Below are positions 52,606 to 61,815 of a stretch of DNA of 64,000 nt, piece after piece. Each line of letters begins with the position of its first letter. The stretch's first letter is position 1. The notes beneath the pieces were generated by a model. It was not told the DNA's origin and ran no database searches. It saw only the letters and a program-made list of their open reading frames with translations. The position numbers and the translations under genes were made by a program. Origin of the DNA: Nocardioides sp. Soil797 (GTDB lineage Bacteria; Actinomycetota; Actinomycetes; Propionibacteriales; Nocardioidaceae); contig LMSR01000001.1 in assembly GCA_001429555.1 (NCBI GenBank), positions 304,687-368,686 of the forward strand, read 5' to 3'.

Positions 52606-53370
52606 GTGCAGGAGCTCACCATCGTCACCAGCGAGCCCGACGCGCTCTTCGGTGTCGGCGGCATCCACCAGGTGGGACCGACGGTCTCCGCCACGATGGA
52701 GCCGCGCCCGATCCTCGGCGCCGACGGCCGCGCCGCCGTGGGTGCCCTCGGCGTGCTCGCCGACAACACCCTCGGCTATGCGGTGATGGCTGCCCTGCCC
52801 CAGGGTGCTTGGTCGATCAGCACCGAGATCTGGATCGATGTCATCGAGCCACTCGACGTACGACGTCCGGTGGTCCGCGGCACGGCCGAAGTCCACCACG
52901 GCGGTGGCCTGTCACAGGGAGCCCTGCTCGATGCCGAGGGCCGAGTGGTCGCCGAGTGTCGGCAACGCGGCCGTGAGGTCGAGCCGGTGGCACCCGGGTC
53001 GGGCGCGCGCTCATCCATCCAGCCGGCGGCAGAAGAGCCCGTCGACCTCGGTGAACTCGTCGGCGTACGCCGGGTCGCCGACCGGCATGTGCTCGAGGTG
53101 GAACCGATCCTGCTCAACCCCCGAGACATGCTTCACGGTGGGATCTCGCTCGCTGCCTCGGAGTTCGCGGCAACCGCCTCGCGGGTGGAGGCGGGATCGA
53201 CGCTGGCCACCAGCTCGGTGCACATCGTCCACACGCGCGGAGTCCCGCGCGACGCCACGATCACCTTCGAGTCGATCACCAGGCACAGCGGTCGGACGTT
53301 GTGGGTGACCGAAGTCGTTGGACGGGTGGACGGCAAGGTCGCCACCGTGACGACCGTGACCGCCGGCTGA
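52606..53370 (+). CDS. double-hotdog thioesterase-like protein
   Basis: 254 aa made of two PaaI-like hotdog halves (first GALGVLADNTLGYAVMAALP, second NPRDMLHGGISLAASEFAA). Probably acyl-CoA thioester hydrolysis, perhaps releasing CoA from dead-end intermediates. Start GTG with GGGAGGA five bases upstream. Followed by two CoA ligases; a 122-bp gap with a palindrome precedes the first of them. Confidence 0.78.
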   Translation: MQELTIVTSEPDALFGVGGIHQVGPTVSATMEPRPILGADGRAAVGALGVLADNTLGYAVMAALPQGAWSISTEIWIDVIEPLDVRRPVVRGTAEVHHGGGLSQGALLDAEGRVVAECRQRGREVEPVAPGSGARSSIQPAAEEPVDLGELVGVRRVADRHVLEVEPILLNPRDMLHGGISLAASEFAATASRVEAGSTLATSSVHIVHTRGVPRDATITFESITRHSGRTLWVTEVVGRVDGKVATVTTVTAG

Positions 53371-53428
53371 CCGGCCGCCGGACCGACTGCCCCTCGACGG
53401 ACCACCAGCGGCCGTCGGCTGACATGTC

Positions 53429-53444
53429 GAGACCTACAGGTCTC
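53429..53444. promoter_or_regulatory. palindrome GAGACCT-AC-AGGTCTC
   Basis: Perfect 7-bp arms with two-base spacer, 49 bp before the ligase start. Candidate operator or short hairpin. Confidence 0.35.
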
Positions 53445-53492
53445 TGCTGAATGGCACTGGAGTGAATCGAGGCGTATGCACAGACTCACAGG

Positions 53493-55232
53493 GTGCCCGA
53501 ACCCTCGCTGAACCTGTGTGAGCTCTTCCAGGCGACCGCCGCCGCGCGGGGTGACGCCCCTGCGCTCACCATGGCCGGCCATCCGGGCCTCACCTGGCGC
53601 GAGTACGCCGACCTCATCGCGGGCCTTGCCCCCGGACTGGCGTCCCTCGGAGTGACACCGGGCCGGTGCGTCGCTCTGCTGATGGGCCCGCGACCCGAGT
53701 TCCACGTGATGGACACCGCGGTCCTGCACACCGGAGGCACGCCGTTCTCCCTGCAGCTGGGTGACGCCCTCGACAACCACGTGCGCAGCCTCAAGGTGTC
53801 GGGTGCCGGTCACCTGGTCACCGAGTCGAAGGTTCTGGACGAGGCGATGGCGATCGCCCGGGCACATGGCGGCATCGACGTGATCTGTGTCGACCTCGAC
53901 GCGCCACGGGAGGGCGTCCTCTCCATGGGCGAGGTCGCGCACCGTGAAGGTCCGGGCTTCGAGGAGTTGTGGCGGGCCGTCGGGCCGGAGGACATCGCCA
54001 CGCTGATCTTCACCTCGGGCACCACCGGCGTCCCCAAGGCCGTCCAGCTCTCGCACCGTGCCATTGCCGTGAGCGAGCACAGCACGCACGCCTTGGCGCC
54101 CTTCACGGACCCGGACGGCACGGTGCTGTCCTACCTGCCGCTCAACCACATCGCCGAGCGCTTCATGAGTCACTACGCCTCTCTTGCCTACGGCGTCAGG
54201 ATCCGCTCCGTGGCCGACCCCACCACCCTCTACGAGGAGATCCGGACGACCCGTCCCGTGCGCTTCTTCGGCGTACCCCGCATCTACGAGAAGCTCGCCG
54301 ACCGCGCCACCGCCCTGATCGATGCGGCCCCCGGGCTGCAGGATGCCGTGGCGACCGGGCTCGAGGCGGTCCGGGCGGAACAGTCGGGAGAGCCACTGAT
54401 CGGTGAGCGCGCCGAGGCCGCTCGACAGGCCCACGCAGACCTTGCCGGCGTACGCCGAGAACTGGGGCTGGATCGTGCGGAATACCTGGCCGTGGCCACC
54501 GCGCCAGCGGCCCTGGCCATGTTGGAGCGGTTCCACGCGGTCGGCCTCAAGGTCTGCGACCTGTGGGGAATGTCCGAGATCATCATGTGCACGCTGAACC
54601 CACCGGATGCGGTGCGCCTGGGCACCGTGGGGGTCTTCCTCGACGGGGTCGAGGGGCGGATCGCGGACGACGGGGAGATCCTGGTGCGCGGTCCGAACGC
54701 CTTTTCCGGCTACGTCGGAGACACCGAGCGCACCGCGGAGCTGCGGGACACGGAAGGATGGATCCACACCGGCGACGTGGGATCGATCCACGACGGCTAC
54801 CTCAGCATCCTCGGTCGCAAGAAGGAGCTGCTGGTCACCGCGACCGGGAAGAACATCGCGCCGGCCCACATCGAGGGTGCGCTCAAGTCGGCGTCACCGC
54901 TGATCGACCATGCCATGGCGATCGCCGAGGGACGCCGCCACGTCACGGCTCTCCTTGCGCTCGATCCTGATGCCATGGTGACCTTCGCCGTCGAGAACGG
55001 CATCGACGGCGAGATCGTGGACCTGTTCGACAACCCCGAGGTGCGCGCCGAGGTCGAGCGCGCCGTCGCGGCCGCGAACCAGACCCTGGCCCGGGCCGAA
55101 ACGGTCCGTCGCTTCCACATCGCCCCGACGGCCTGGCTGGCCGGCGGCGATGAGGTCACCCCCACGGCCAAGCTGCGGCGCGAACGGATCGTCGCCAAGT
55201 ACGCCACCGAGATAGAGGAGCTCTACCGATGA
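53493..55232 (+). CDS. long-chain fatty-acid-CoA ligase-like enzyme
   Basis: 579 aa AMP-forming ligase: P-loop IFTSGTTGVPKAVQLSH near residue 172, FFGVPRIYEKL near 258 (long-chain/bubblegum-type), the WGMSE motif near 358, HTGDVGSIHDGYLSILGRKK near 425, and catalytic lysine in TPTAKLRRERI near 562. Start GTG 53493 with a weak ribosome site. The stop overlaps the next ligase (ATGA). Two ligases in series suggest two acid substrates, or parent acid and ring-cleavage product. Confidence 0.92.
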   Translation: MPEPSLNLCELFQATAAARGDAPALTMAGHPGLTWREYADLIAGLAPGLASLGVTPGRCVALLMGPRPEFHVMDTAVLHTGGTPFSLQLGDALDNHVRSLKVSGAGHLVTESKVLDEAMAIARAHGGIDVICVDLDAPREGVLSMGEVAHREGPGFEELWRAVGPEDIATLIFTSGTTGVPKAVQLSHRAIAVSEHSTHALAPFTDPDGTVLSYLPLNHIAERFMSHYASLAYGVRIRSVADPTTLYEEIRTTRPVRFFGVPRIYEKLADRATALIDAAPGLQDAVATGLEAVRAEQSGEPLIGERAEAARQAHADLAGVRRELGLDRAEYLAVATAPAALAMLERFHAVGLKVCDLWGMSEIIMCTLNPPDAVRLGTVGVFLDGVEGRIADDGEILVRGPNAFSGYVGDTERTAELRDTEGWIHTGDVGSIHDGYLSILGRKKELLVTATGKNIAPAHIEGALKSASPLIDHAMAIAEGRRHVTALLALDPDAMVTFAVENGIDGEIVDLFDNPEVRAEVERAVAAANQTLARAETVRRFHIAPTAWLAGGDEVTPTAKLRRERIVAKYATEIEELYR

Positions 55233-56905
55233 TGCACAGCGACGAGGACTTCGACGTCGAGACGCTACGCGGGCGCCGAGCCGACCGCCGATGGAACCGG
55301 ATGTCGGTCGGCGACATCCTCGAGCGAGTCACCTGGAGCACCCCCGACAAGACCGCGCTGGTCGGCTGGGAGGGCGCGTACGGCGACCCGCGGTTCGCGC
55401 GGATGACCTACCGGGAGGCCGACGATGCGGCCAACCAGACCGCACACGCGCTGCTCGCCGAGGGCCTCTCCCCGGGTGATCGGGTGCTGCTCTACTGCGA
55501 CAACTCGGTCGAGGCGATCATCCTCTTCTTCGGCATTGCCAAGGCCGGCATGGTCGCGGTGCCGGTCAACTCGCTGCTCGCCGACGACGTGCTCGCGCAC
55601 GTCCTCGACCATGTCGACGTCTCCCTGGTGGTCGCCGACGCCGGGCTCGCCGCGCGTGGTGACCGAGTGTTCGCCGAGCGCAACCTGCGTCCGGCGGTCA
55701 CCATCTCCATCGGGGGAGAAACGCCGGCCGGAAGCACGGACTTCGCCACCTGGATCGGCGACCGGGCCACCGACGAGGTCGACGTGACCATCCACAGTGA
55801 CGACATCTGGGCGCTGCTGTTCACCTCGGGCACGACGTCGATGCCCAAGGCGTCGATGACCGCGCACTCCTACTCCTACCTGAGCGCCTATTCCTATGCG
55901 ATGTCGTTGACGCGTGGCCTCGACTACGAGACCGACCTCGTGATGGCGTCGTTCCTCCCGATCATCTATCACTGCGGGCACAACTCGACCGTGATGCCGA
56001 CCATGCTGAGCGGAGGCACCGTCGTCATCGGACGTCGTCCGGACGCGCAGGGGTTGGCCGACGCGGTCACCCGCGAGAAGGTCACCGCAGTCTGGGCCGG
56101 CTCACCCCTGTGGGTGGAGAAGCTGGTCGAGGAGGCCGAGGCCCGTCCCGACGCCGTCGACCTGTCGTCCCTCACGGTCGTGATGTTCTCGTGGGGCGCA
56201 ATGACCCCGGATCTCTTCCCCCGGTTGAAGGAGGCGGCCGGAGGCAAGGTGTCGATGCTCGAGGTCTTCGGCCAGACCGAGTCGCAGTCGTGCTTCCGGT
56301 TCTGGCCCGACGCCCATCCCGAGCGGGCGGCCGAGTCGTTCCACGGCGTCAACCATGTCGGCGTACCCACGCCCCTGTTGGCCGCCGACGTGCACGACCC
56401 GTCGGGGTCCTCTCTGCGCGGCAAGGTCGGCGCGGCAGGTGAGGCGGTCTACCGCAGCCCCATGATCACCGCGGGCTACTACCGCAACCTCGAGGCCACC
56501 CAGGAGGCGTTCCGCGATGGGTGGTTCCACTCGGGCGACAGTTGCACGTACGTCGCCGAGGACGAGCACGCCCAGGTCATGGTCGACCGGCTCAAGGACG
56601 TCGTGAAGTCGGGCGGGGAGAACGTCTCGAGCATCCGCGTCGAGGGTGTTCTGGCCACCCACCCCGCCGTGGGCAGGGTCGCGGTCGTCGGCCTGCCCGA
56701 CGAGAAGTGGGGTGAGCTGGTGACCGCGGTGGTGATCCCGGCCGAGGGCAGCGCGGTCAACGAGCAGGAGCTGATCGCCTGGGCGCGCGAGAGGCTGGCC
56801 GGCTACGAGACGCCGAAGCGCGTCGTCTTCGCCGCGGGCATGCCGGAGACCGTCGGCGGCAAGGTACGTAAGCACGAGCTCCGCGCCCAGCTCACCGGCA
56901 GCTGA
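55229..56905 (+). CDS. acyl-CoA synthetase (AMP-forming)
   Basis: 558 aa. P-loop LLFTSGTTSMPKASMTAHSY near residue 192 (SMPK replaces the usual GxPK), FGQTESQS near 348, DSCTYVAEDEHAQ near 440, KSGGENVSS near 462, and catalytic lysine in GGKVRKHELR near 550. It follows the previous ligase with coupled translation and is divergent from the BadI operon. Possible cyclohexanecarboxylate-type ligase (inference). The downstream gap holds array G. Confidence 0.92.
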   Translation: MMHSDEDFDVETLRGRRADRRWNRMSVGDILERVTWSTPDKTALVGWEGAYGDPRFARMTYREADDAANQTAHALLAEGLSPGDRVLLYCDNSVEAIILFFGIAKAGMVAVPVNSLLADDVLAHVLDHVDVSLVVADAGLAARGDRVFAERNLRPAVTISIGGETPAGSTDFATWIGDRATDEVDVTIHSDDIWALLFTSGTTSMPKASMTAHSYSYLSAYSYAMSLTRGLDYETDLVMASFLPIIYHCGHNSTVMPTMLSGGTVVIGRRPDAQGLADAVTREKVTAVWAGSPLWVEKLVEEAEARPDAVDLSSLTVVMFSWGAMTPDLFPRLKEAAGGKVSMLEVFGQTESQSCFRFWPDAHPERAAESFHGVNHVGVPTPLLAADVHDPSGSSLRGKVGAAGEAVYRSPMITAGYYRNLEATQEAFRDGWFHSGDSCTYVAEDEHAQVMVDRLKDVVKSGGENVSSIRVEGVLATHPAVGRVAVVGLPDEKWGELVTAVVIPAEGSAVNEQELIAWARERLAGYETPKRVVFAAGMPETVGGKVRKHELRAQLTGS

Positions 56906-56948
56906 GCCGCGCTCATCGACCCTGCGGTCGTTCCGGCGCCAACCCGGA

Positions 56949-57080
56949 GTCACAACTCAGCACGTGCGAGCTTGTGGACTCGGTTTCGGCCGATCGGCGG
57001 TCACAGGTCCGCACGTGCGAGGTTGTGGTCTCGGGTTCGGCCGATCCGCGGTCACAGGTCCGCACGTGCGAGGTTGTGGC
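56949..57080. repeat. 51-bp-period palindromic array G (3 copies)
   Basis: Units at 56949-56978, 57000-57029 and 57051-57080, period exactly 51, all with core GCACGTGC. Spacers are near-identical (CTCGG...TTCGGCCGATC). It fills the gap between convergent ligase and thioesterase genes. Confidence 0.82.
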
Positions 57081-57115
57081 GTCCGCCCAGCTGGCGCTGG
57101 TTCGTCGTACGTGCG

Positions 57116-57622
57116 TCAGGAGCGCAGGCCCATTGCGCCGGAGAGCGGGATCGGCCACGTGACCTGCTCGGCGTCGGCGACCCAGGCGTCGAGAGAGGTC
57201 GCGATGTCCTCCGGGAAGTCGATCGGTCGGCGGGTGTCCATGCCGACGTGCACGAGGATGATCTCGACGGTGCAGGCCAGCACCCCGCGGTCGCGGTCGA
57301 GGATGAAGGCCAGCAGGTGACCAACCTTGCTGGAGCGTCCGAGCATGAGGGTGTGCACCGAGAACTTGCCGCCCTCGTGCATCTCGCTGAAGTAACGGAT
57401 GTGGTGCTCGGCGGTGAACACGCCCATCCGCCGCTGGGCACGATAGTCATCGTCGATGCCCACGCGTCGGATGAGGACGTCGGCACTGGTGGCGCCGTAG
57501 TCGAGGTAGTGGCGGATGTTCATGTGACCGTTGACGTCGATGAAGTCGGGCGAGACCTCGCCCGTCATGAGGGCCTCGAGCTGGAGGACCTGGTCGTACG
57601 ACGGGAGTTCGGGTTTGCTCAT
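57116..57622 (-). CDS. acyl-CoA thioesterase (4HBT hotdog family)
   Basis: 168 aa single hotdog domain: DFIDVNGHMNIRHYLDYG near residue 22 carries the Asp/Asn-Gly-His-Met-Asn motif of 4-hydroxybenzoyl-CoA-thioesterase-like enzymes; EHHIRYFSEMHEGGKFSV near 75. ATG at 57622 (MSKPELPSY) is preferred; the frame extends upstream without family similarity. Divergent from the MaoC gene. Confidence 0.85.
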   Translation of the reverse strand: MSKPELPSYDQVLQLEALMTGEVSPDFIDVNGHMNIRHYLDYGATSADVLIRRVGIDDDYRAQRRMGVFTAEHHIRYFSEMHEGGKFSVHTLMLGRSSKVGHLLAFILDRDRGVLACTVEIILVHVGMDTRRPIDFPEDIATSLDAWVADAEQVTWPIPLSGAMGLRS

Positions 57623-57673
57623 GGGGTCAAGGTAGGCGTTGGTGGCGGTTTCGGCCGCCCGCGTCCGCCACGC

Positions 57674-57693
57674 GGCTGTCGATCGCGACAGCC
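57674..57693. promoter_or_regulatory. inverted repeat GGCTGTCG-ATCG-CGACAGCC
   Basis: Perfect 8-bp arms with a four-base spacer in the 158-bp divergent gap between thioesterase and MaoC genes. Candidate shared operator. Confidence 0.4.
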
Positions 57694-57780
57694 GGCGACT
57701 GCGACCCGCGTTGACGTGGGACACGCGATGGTGGTGCGCTCTGGGCAACGTTGGACCAGACGATTGAGGAGCAGGACCAG

Positions 57781-58242
57781 ATGACCCTGGAGATCACGGT
57801 GGCCGAGCTGGCCGAGGCGAAGGACCTGGACCTGGGCTCGTCGCCCTGGCAACCGCTCGAGCAGGTGCGGGTCGACACGTTCGCCGACGCGACCGACGAC
57901 CACCAGTGGATCCACGTGGACCCGGAGCGGGCCGCCGACGGGCCGTTCGGTGGCACGATTGCGCACGGCTACCTGACCCTGTCACTGGTGCCGTCGATGC
58001 TCAAGAAGCTGATGGTCATCACCGACCACGGGCGCGGCACCAACTACGGGCTCGAGAAGGTCCGCTTCACGGCTCCGGTGCCGGTCGGTGCCGAGATCCG
58101 GCTGTCGGCCTCGATCCCGGAGGGCACCCGTCGTGATGACGGTGGCGTGCAGTACCGCGTAGCCCTCAAGATCGAGATCAACGGCCAAGAGCGGCCGGCG
58201 ATGGTCGGCGAGTCGGTCTACCTGACCTACCCGGCTGCCTGA
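57781..58242 (+). CDS. MaoC-family (R)-specific enoyl-CoA hydratase
   Basis: 153 aa hotdog hydratase with the hydratase-2 motif DATDDHQWIHVDPERA near residue 40 (catalytic Asp/His pair) and GPFGGTIAHGYLTLSL near 57. Start ATG 57781 preferred because GAGGAGCAGGA precedes it; TTG 57751 would add ten unlikely residues. Hydrates enoyl-CoA with R stereochemistry, complementary to the crotonases. Array H follows. Confidence 0.92.
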   Translation: MTLEITVAELAEAKDLDLGSSPWQPLEQVRVDTFADATDDHQWIHVDPERAADGPFGGTIAHGYLTLSLVPSMLKKLMVITDHGRGTNYGLEKVRFTAPVPVGAEIRLSASIPEGTRRDDGGVQYRVALKIEINGQERPAMVGESVYLTYPAA

Positions 58243-58259
58243 GTTCACGACGGTTCGGT

Positions 58260-58340
58260 GTCACAACCGCGCACGTGCGCGATCCTGACCGGCGCGGGGG
58301 CTGATCCGGCGTCGCAGCCTCGCACGTGCTCGATCGTGGC
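58260..58340. repeat. 51-bp-period palindromic array H (2 copies)
   Basis: Units at 58260-58289 and 58311-58340, period 51, core GCACGTGC in both. It lies between the convergent MaoC and phosphatase genes, 14 bp before the phosphatase stop. Confidence 0.78.
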
Positions 58341-58354
58341 CCTCCGCTCGCCGA

Positions 58355-59188
58355 TCAAGGCTGAGCCGGATCCACCAGCAGCGCGGCGCGCAGGGCGAGG
58401 ATCACCTTCCTGTCCATCCCCGCCGCGACGAGGTAGGCGGCTGCCCCGCCGTGCGCCTCGTCGACGTGGGCGAGCGTGAGTTGCATGGCCTCGGCAGGCG
58501 TCTCGAAGACCACCCGCACGGCCTGGGGCTTCACGCCGGCCTCCCTCAGCATCGACGCATAGGCATCGACTCGGTTCGGTCGCAGCACCTGCGTGTAGGC
58601 GTAGTCGTCGACGATGACCTGGCGGGGGACACCCAGCAGTTCCAGCACCAACGCGATCACGAGCCCGGTGCGGTCCTTGCCCGCTGTGCAGTGCACGAGG
58701 GCAGGCAGACTGCCCTCCTCGGCCAGTGCCGTGAGAGTGGCGGCGAAAGTGGCCCCGGCGCGGTCGATGGTCTCGCGATAGAAGTCGGCCAGGTCTTCCG
58801 CGTCGAACTTCCGCAGCTCGCCGGCCATGATCCGCAGGACGATGCCGGTCTCCTTGCCCTCGCCCCCTTCAGCGAAGACGAAGCGCTGGGCCTCGCCACC
58901 GGTCGCCTCGGGCCACGCGGACGGAGTCGAGTCAAACTCGCGATCCGAGCGGAGGTCGAAGACGGAACGCACGCCAAGGGCGCGGAACTTCTGGGCATGA
59001 GCGGGGTCGTAGGCACCGTGCAGCGCGTTCAGCACGTCGTCCGAGGCACGTGCCAGGACCTCGGCGCGGTAGAGCCGCCCGTGAGCGATGATCTTCCCGT
59101 CGTCGGTCGACAGGCCGCCAAGGTCGCGCAGGTTCGTCGTGCCCGGGATCGCCAGGTGGGTCGAGGTCAGCGTGGGCCCGTCAGGCAT
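58355..59188 (-). CDS. tyrosine-phosphatase-fold protein, second copy
   Basis: 277 aa; Cys-x5-Arg loop HCTAGKDRTG near residue 165, NLRDLGGL and YRAEVLARA near the N-terminus, and DDYAYTQVLRPNRVDAYAS, corresponding to the 20164 protein's EDYALTQQFRPNRVASYAD. It overlaps the ADH gene by eight bases, the same order and coupling as the first copy. A metabolic phosphate-ester substrate is suspected. Confidence 0.9.
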   Translation of the reverse strand: MPDGPTLTSTHLAIPGTTNLRDLGGLSTDDGKIIAHGRLYRAEVLARASDDVLNALHGAYDPAHAQKFRALGVRSVFDLRSDREFDSTPSAWPEATGGEAQRFVFAEGGEGKETGIVLRIMAGELRKFDAEDLADFYRETIDRAGATFAATLTALAEEGSLPALVHCTAGKDRTGLVIALVLELLGVPRQVIVDDYAYTQVLRPNRVDAYASMLREAGVKPQAVRVVFETPAEAMQLTLAHVDEAHGGAAAYLVAAGMDRKVILALRAALLVDPAQP

Positions 59189-60308
59189 GGCTGCCTGCCG
59201 TGGAATCGGTCGTGGGGGAATCGGTCGTGGTGGGCGTGGCCGTCAGGATGGTGCGTACGACGTCTCCGGACTGCTGACGCTTGACCACGTCGTTGATCTC
59301 GCTCAGGTCGACCACGCCGTCGATCAGCTTCTCGACCGGCAACCGTCCGCTGCGCCACAGCCCGACCAGGATCGGCAGATCGCGGTGCATCGAGATGCCG
59401 CCGTGGAAGCTGCCGGTGAGGCGCTTGTCGTCGTGGAAGAGCTCATAGGCATTGATCTCCACCGTCTGGTCGGGACGGCCTGCGCCGACCACGGTGATGG
59501 TGCCGCCGCGACGGGTGGCACGCCAGGCGGCCTGCACGGTGGTGGGGCTGCCGACCGCGTCGATGACCACATCGAGGTAGCTGAGCTCCGCCAGCTCCTC
59601 GGGGGCGACAGCCCGGGTGGCGCCCAGCTCGACCGCCTTGTCGCGCCGACTCGGCATCGGGTCCACGGCGATCAGCTCCGATGCCCCCGCGACCACTGCG
59701 CCCATCACCGCGTTGAGTCCGACTGCCCCGCAGCCGATCACGGCCACGGTGTCGCCGGGCTGCACCTTCGCGCTGCGCAGGGCTGCCCCGGCGCCGGTCG
59801 GAACGGCGCAGCCCATCATCGCGGCCACCGGGAACGGAACGTCGGCATCGATCGGCACGACCGCATTCGCGGGGAGCACCGTGCGCTCGGAGAAGGTGGC
59901 GGTGGCCATGCCCTGGTGGACCGGCTCGGAGCCGACGGACAGCGGCGAGACCGCGGCCGTCCCACGTCCGGCGCGGGCGTCCGCGGAGGAACGGCGGTTG
60001 GCGCACAGGTAGTCGTCACCACGTCGGCACGGAGTGCAGTGCCCGCACGGCGGGACCCAGGCCACGACCACGTGCTGGCCGGGCTCGATGTGCTGCACCC
60101 CGGCGCCGACCTCGGTGACGATGCCGGCACCCTCATGGCCCAGGACCACGGGCACCGGTTGGCCGAAGCGCGTCGTCAGAGAGAGGTCGGAGGCGCACAC
60201 GCCACACGCGTGCAGCTCTACGCTCACTTGGCCGGGCCCGGGTGGGGCGATGTCGACCTCGGCGATCTCGAACGGTTTGCCGGCTTCCCACATCACTGCG
60301 GCTCTCAT
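59181..60308 (-). CDS. zinc-dependent alcohol dehydrogenase, second copy
   Basis: 375 aa MDR enzyme starting MRAAVMWEAG. Zinc ligands in CGVCASDLS, GHEGAGIV and PPCGHCTPCRRGDDYLC; NAD loop IGCGAVGLNAV. Shares DAVGSPTTVQAAWRATRRGG with the first copy's DAVAHSSTIRQAWDAVRRGG. It has an added Thr/Ser-rich C-terminal tail of about 15 residues (TPTTTDSPTTDS). GGGAGAAG precedes the ATG. Middle member of the second ALDH-ADH-phosphatase module. Confidence 0.94.
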   Translation of the reverse strand: MRAAVMWEAGKPFEIAEVDIAPPGPGQVSVELHACGVCASDLSLTTRFGQPVPVVLGHEGAGIVTEVGAGVQHIEPGQHVVVAWVPPCGHCTPCRRGDDYLCANRRSSADARAGRGTAAVSPLSVGSEPVHQGMATATFSERTVLPANAVVPIDADVPFPVAAMMGCAVPTGAGAALRSAKVQPGDTVAVIGCGAVGLNAVMGAVVAGASELIAVDPMPSRRDKAVELGATRAVAPEELAELSYLDVVIDAVGSPTTVQAAWRATRRGGTITVVGAGRPDQTVEINAYELFHDDKRLTGSFHGGISMHRDLPILVGLWRSGRLPVEKLIDGVVDLSEINDVVKRQQSGDVVRTILTATPTTTDSPTTDSTAGSHA

Positions 60309-60367
60309 GGCTTCTCCCTCTGTGTGCGTCAGGTCCGGGCGTCAGGTCGGTGCGTCAGACGCTGGCG

Positions 60368-61798
60368 TCAGGCTTGGTAGTGGATGGACGTGTAGGTCAG
60401 GTAGGCCTCAAGACCCTCGGCGCCGAACTCGGTGCCGAGGCCGCTGTCCTTGTGCCCGCCGAAGGGAGCCGCTGCGTTCGACCCGTAGTGGTTGATGCCG
60501 ACGTTGCCGGTGGCCAGACGGTTGGCGACGCCCGCGGCCCGGTCGAGGTCGCGGCTGAAGACGGTCGCGGCCAGGCCGTAGGGCGAGTCGTTGGCGATGG
60601 CGACCGCGTCATCGATGTCGCGGTAGGCGATCACGGCGAGGGCGGGGCCGAAGATCTCCTCCTGGGCGATCCGCATTCCGTTGTCAACGTCTCGGAAGAC
60701 GGTCGGCTCGACGTAGTAGCCCTTCGTGAATCCGGTGGCTGCTCCGCCGCCGACGACGGCCTTGGCGCCCTCGGCCGCGGCGATCTCGTAGTAGCCCAGC
60801 ACCCGTTCTCGTTGGCGCGCGGAGACCAGCGGCCCGAAGAACGTGTCCGCGTCGAACGGGTCGCCCACTTTCACGCTGGCGACCACGTCGGCGGCCAGGT
60901 CGACGTACTCGTCGTAGTGGTTCGCGGGAACCAGCAGGCGGGTGCAGGCCTTGCAGGTCTGGCCGGTGTTGCGCATCGCGACCTTGAGCAGGTTCTGCTG
61001 GATCACCGACGGGTCGGCGTCGTCGAGCACGATCGCCGGGGACTTGCCACCCAGCTCGAGGGTGACCGGCCGGAGGCGCTGCCCGCAGGCGGCGCCGATG
61101 TGGCGCCCGGCAGCGGTGGAACCGGTGAATGAGACCTTGTCGACGTCGTCGTGCTCGACCAGCGCCTGCCCGGTCTCGACGCCGCCGGTGACCAGGTTGA
61201 CGACCCCGTCGGGGATCCCGGCAGCACTGACGCAGTCCATCAGCAGGCGGGTGGCCAGCGGTGTCTCGGGGGCGGGCTTGATGACCAGGGTGCAGCCGGC
61301 GAGCAGGGCCGGGGCGAGCTTGATGATGATCAGGCTCAGCGGGAAGTTCCAGGGGGTGATCAGCGCAGCGACTCCGACAGGGACCCGCTTGACCAGCGAG
61401 TGCCCGGGCGCCATCGGATTCGGGCGGTCGTCCGCAGTGCTCAGCAGGGGAGCCAGCTCGGCGGTCAGTCGCAGGTGCGCCGCAGCATGCTTCGGGGCGC
61501 CGGAGCTCTCGGCCACCGGGGTGCCGTTCTCGGTGGTGATCAACCTGGTCATCTCATCGGCGCGCAGAGCGATCTCGTCGGCGAGGCGCCCGAGGGCGTG
61601 TGCGCGCTCGTCGGCACCGAGGTCGCGCCACGCAGGGAATGCCGACCGGGCGGAGGCGACGGCCGTGTCGACGTCGTGGGAGTCGGCGTCGGGCACGGAG
61701 GCGACCAGTTCCTCCGTGGCAGGGTTGATCACGTCGTGATGCTTGCTGGAATGGGCCTTGACCCACTGACCGGCGATGAATAGATCGTCGTGGCGCAT
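60368..61798 (-). CDS. aldehyde dehydrogenase, second copy
   Basis: 476 aa. Catalytic glutamate in LELGGKSPAIVLDDAD and nucleophilic cysteine in NTGQTCKACTRLLVP near residue 285; PWNFPLSLIIIKLAPALLAG and SFTGSTAAGRHIG for NAD binding. RBS GGAGGAGAAA. The stop lies 59 bp before the ADH start on the same strand. Its position before ADH and phosphatase mirrors 17563-21000. Confidence 0.95.
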   Translation of the reverse strand: MRHDDLFIAGQWVKAHSSKHHDVINPATEELVASVPDADSHDVDTAVASARSAFPAWRDLGADERAHALGRLADEIALRADEMTRLITTENGTPVAESSGAPKHAAAHLRLTAELAPLLSTADDRPNPMAPGHSLVKRVPVGVAALITPWNFPLSLIIIKLAPALLAGCTLVIKPAPETPLATRLLMDCVSAAGIPDGVVNLVTGGVETGQALVEHDDVDKVSFTGSTAAGRHIGAACGQRLRPVTLELGGKSPAIVLDDADPSVIQQNLLKVAMRNTGQTCKACTRLLVPANHYDEYVDLAADVVASVKVGDPFDADTFFGPLVSARQRERVLGYYEIAAAEGAKAVVGGGAATGFTKGYYVEPTVFRDVDNGMRIAQEEIFGPALAVIAYRDIDDAVAIANDSPYGLAATVFSRDLDRAAGVANRLATGNVGINHYGSNAAAPFGGHKDSGLGTEFGAEGLEAYLTYTSIHYQA

Positions 61799-61815
61799 GG
61801 TTTCTCCTCCAGAGA

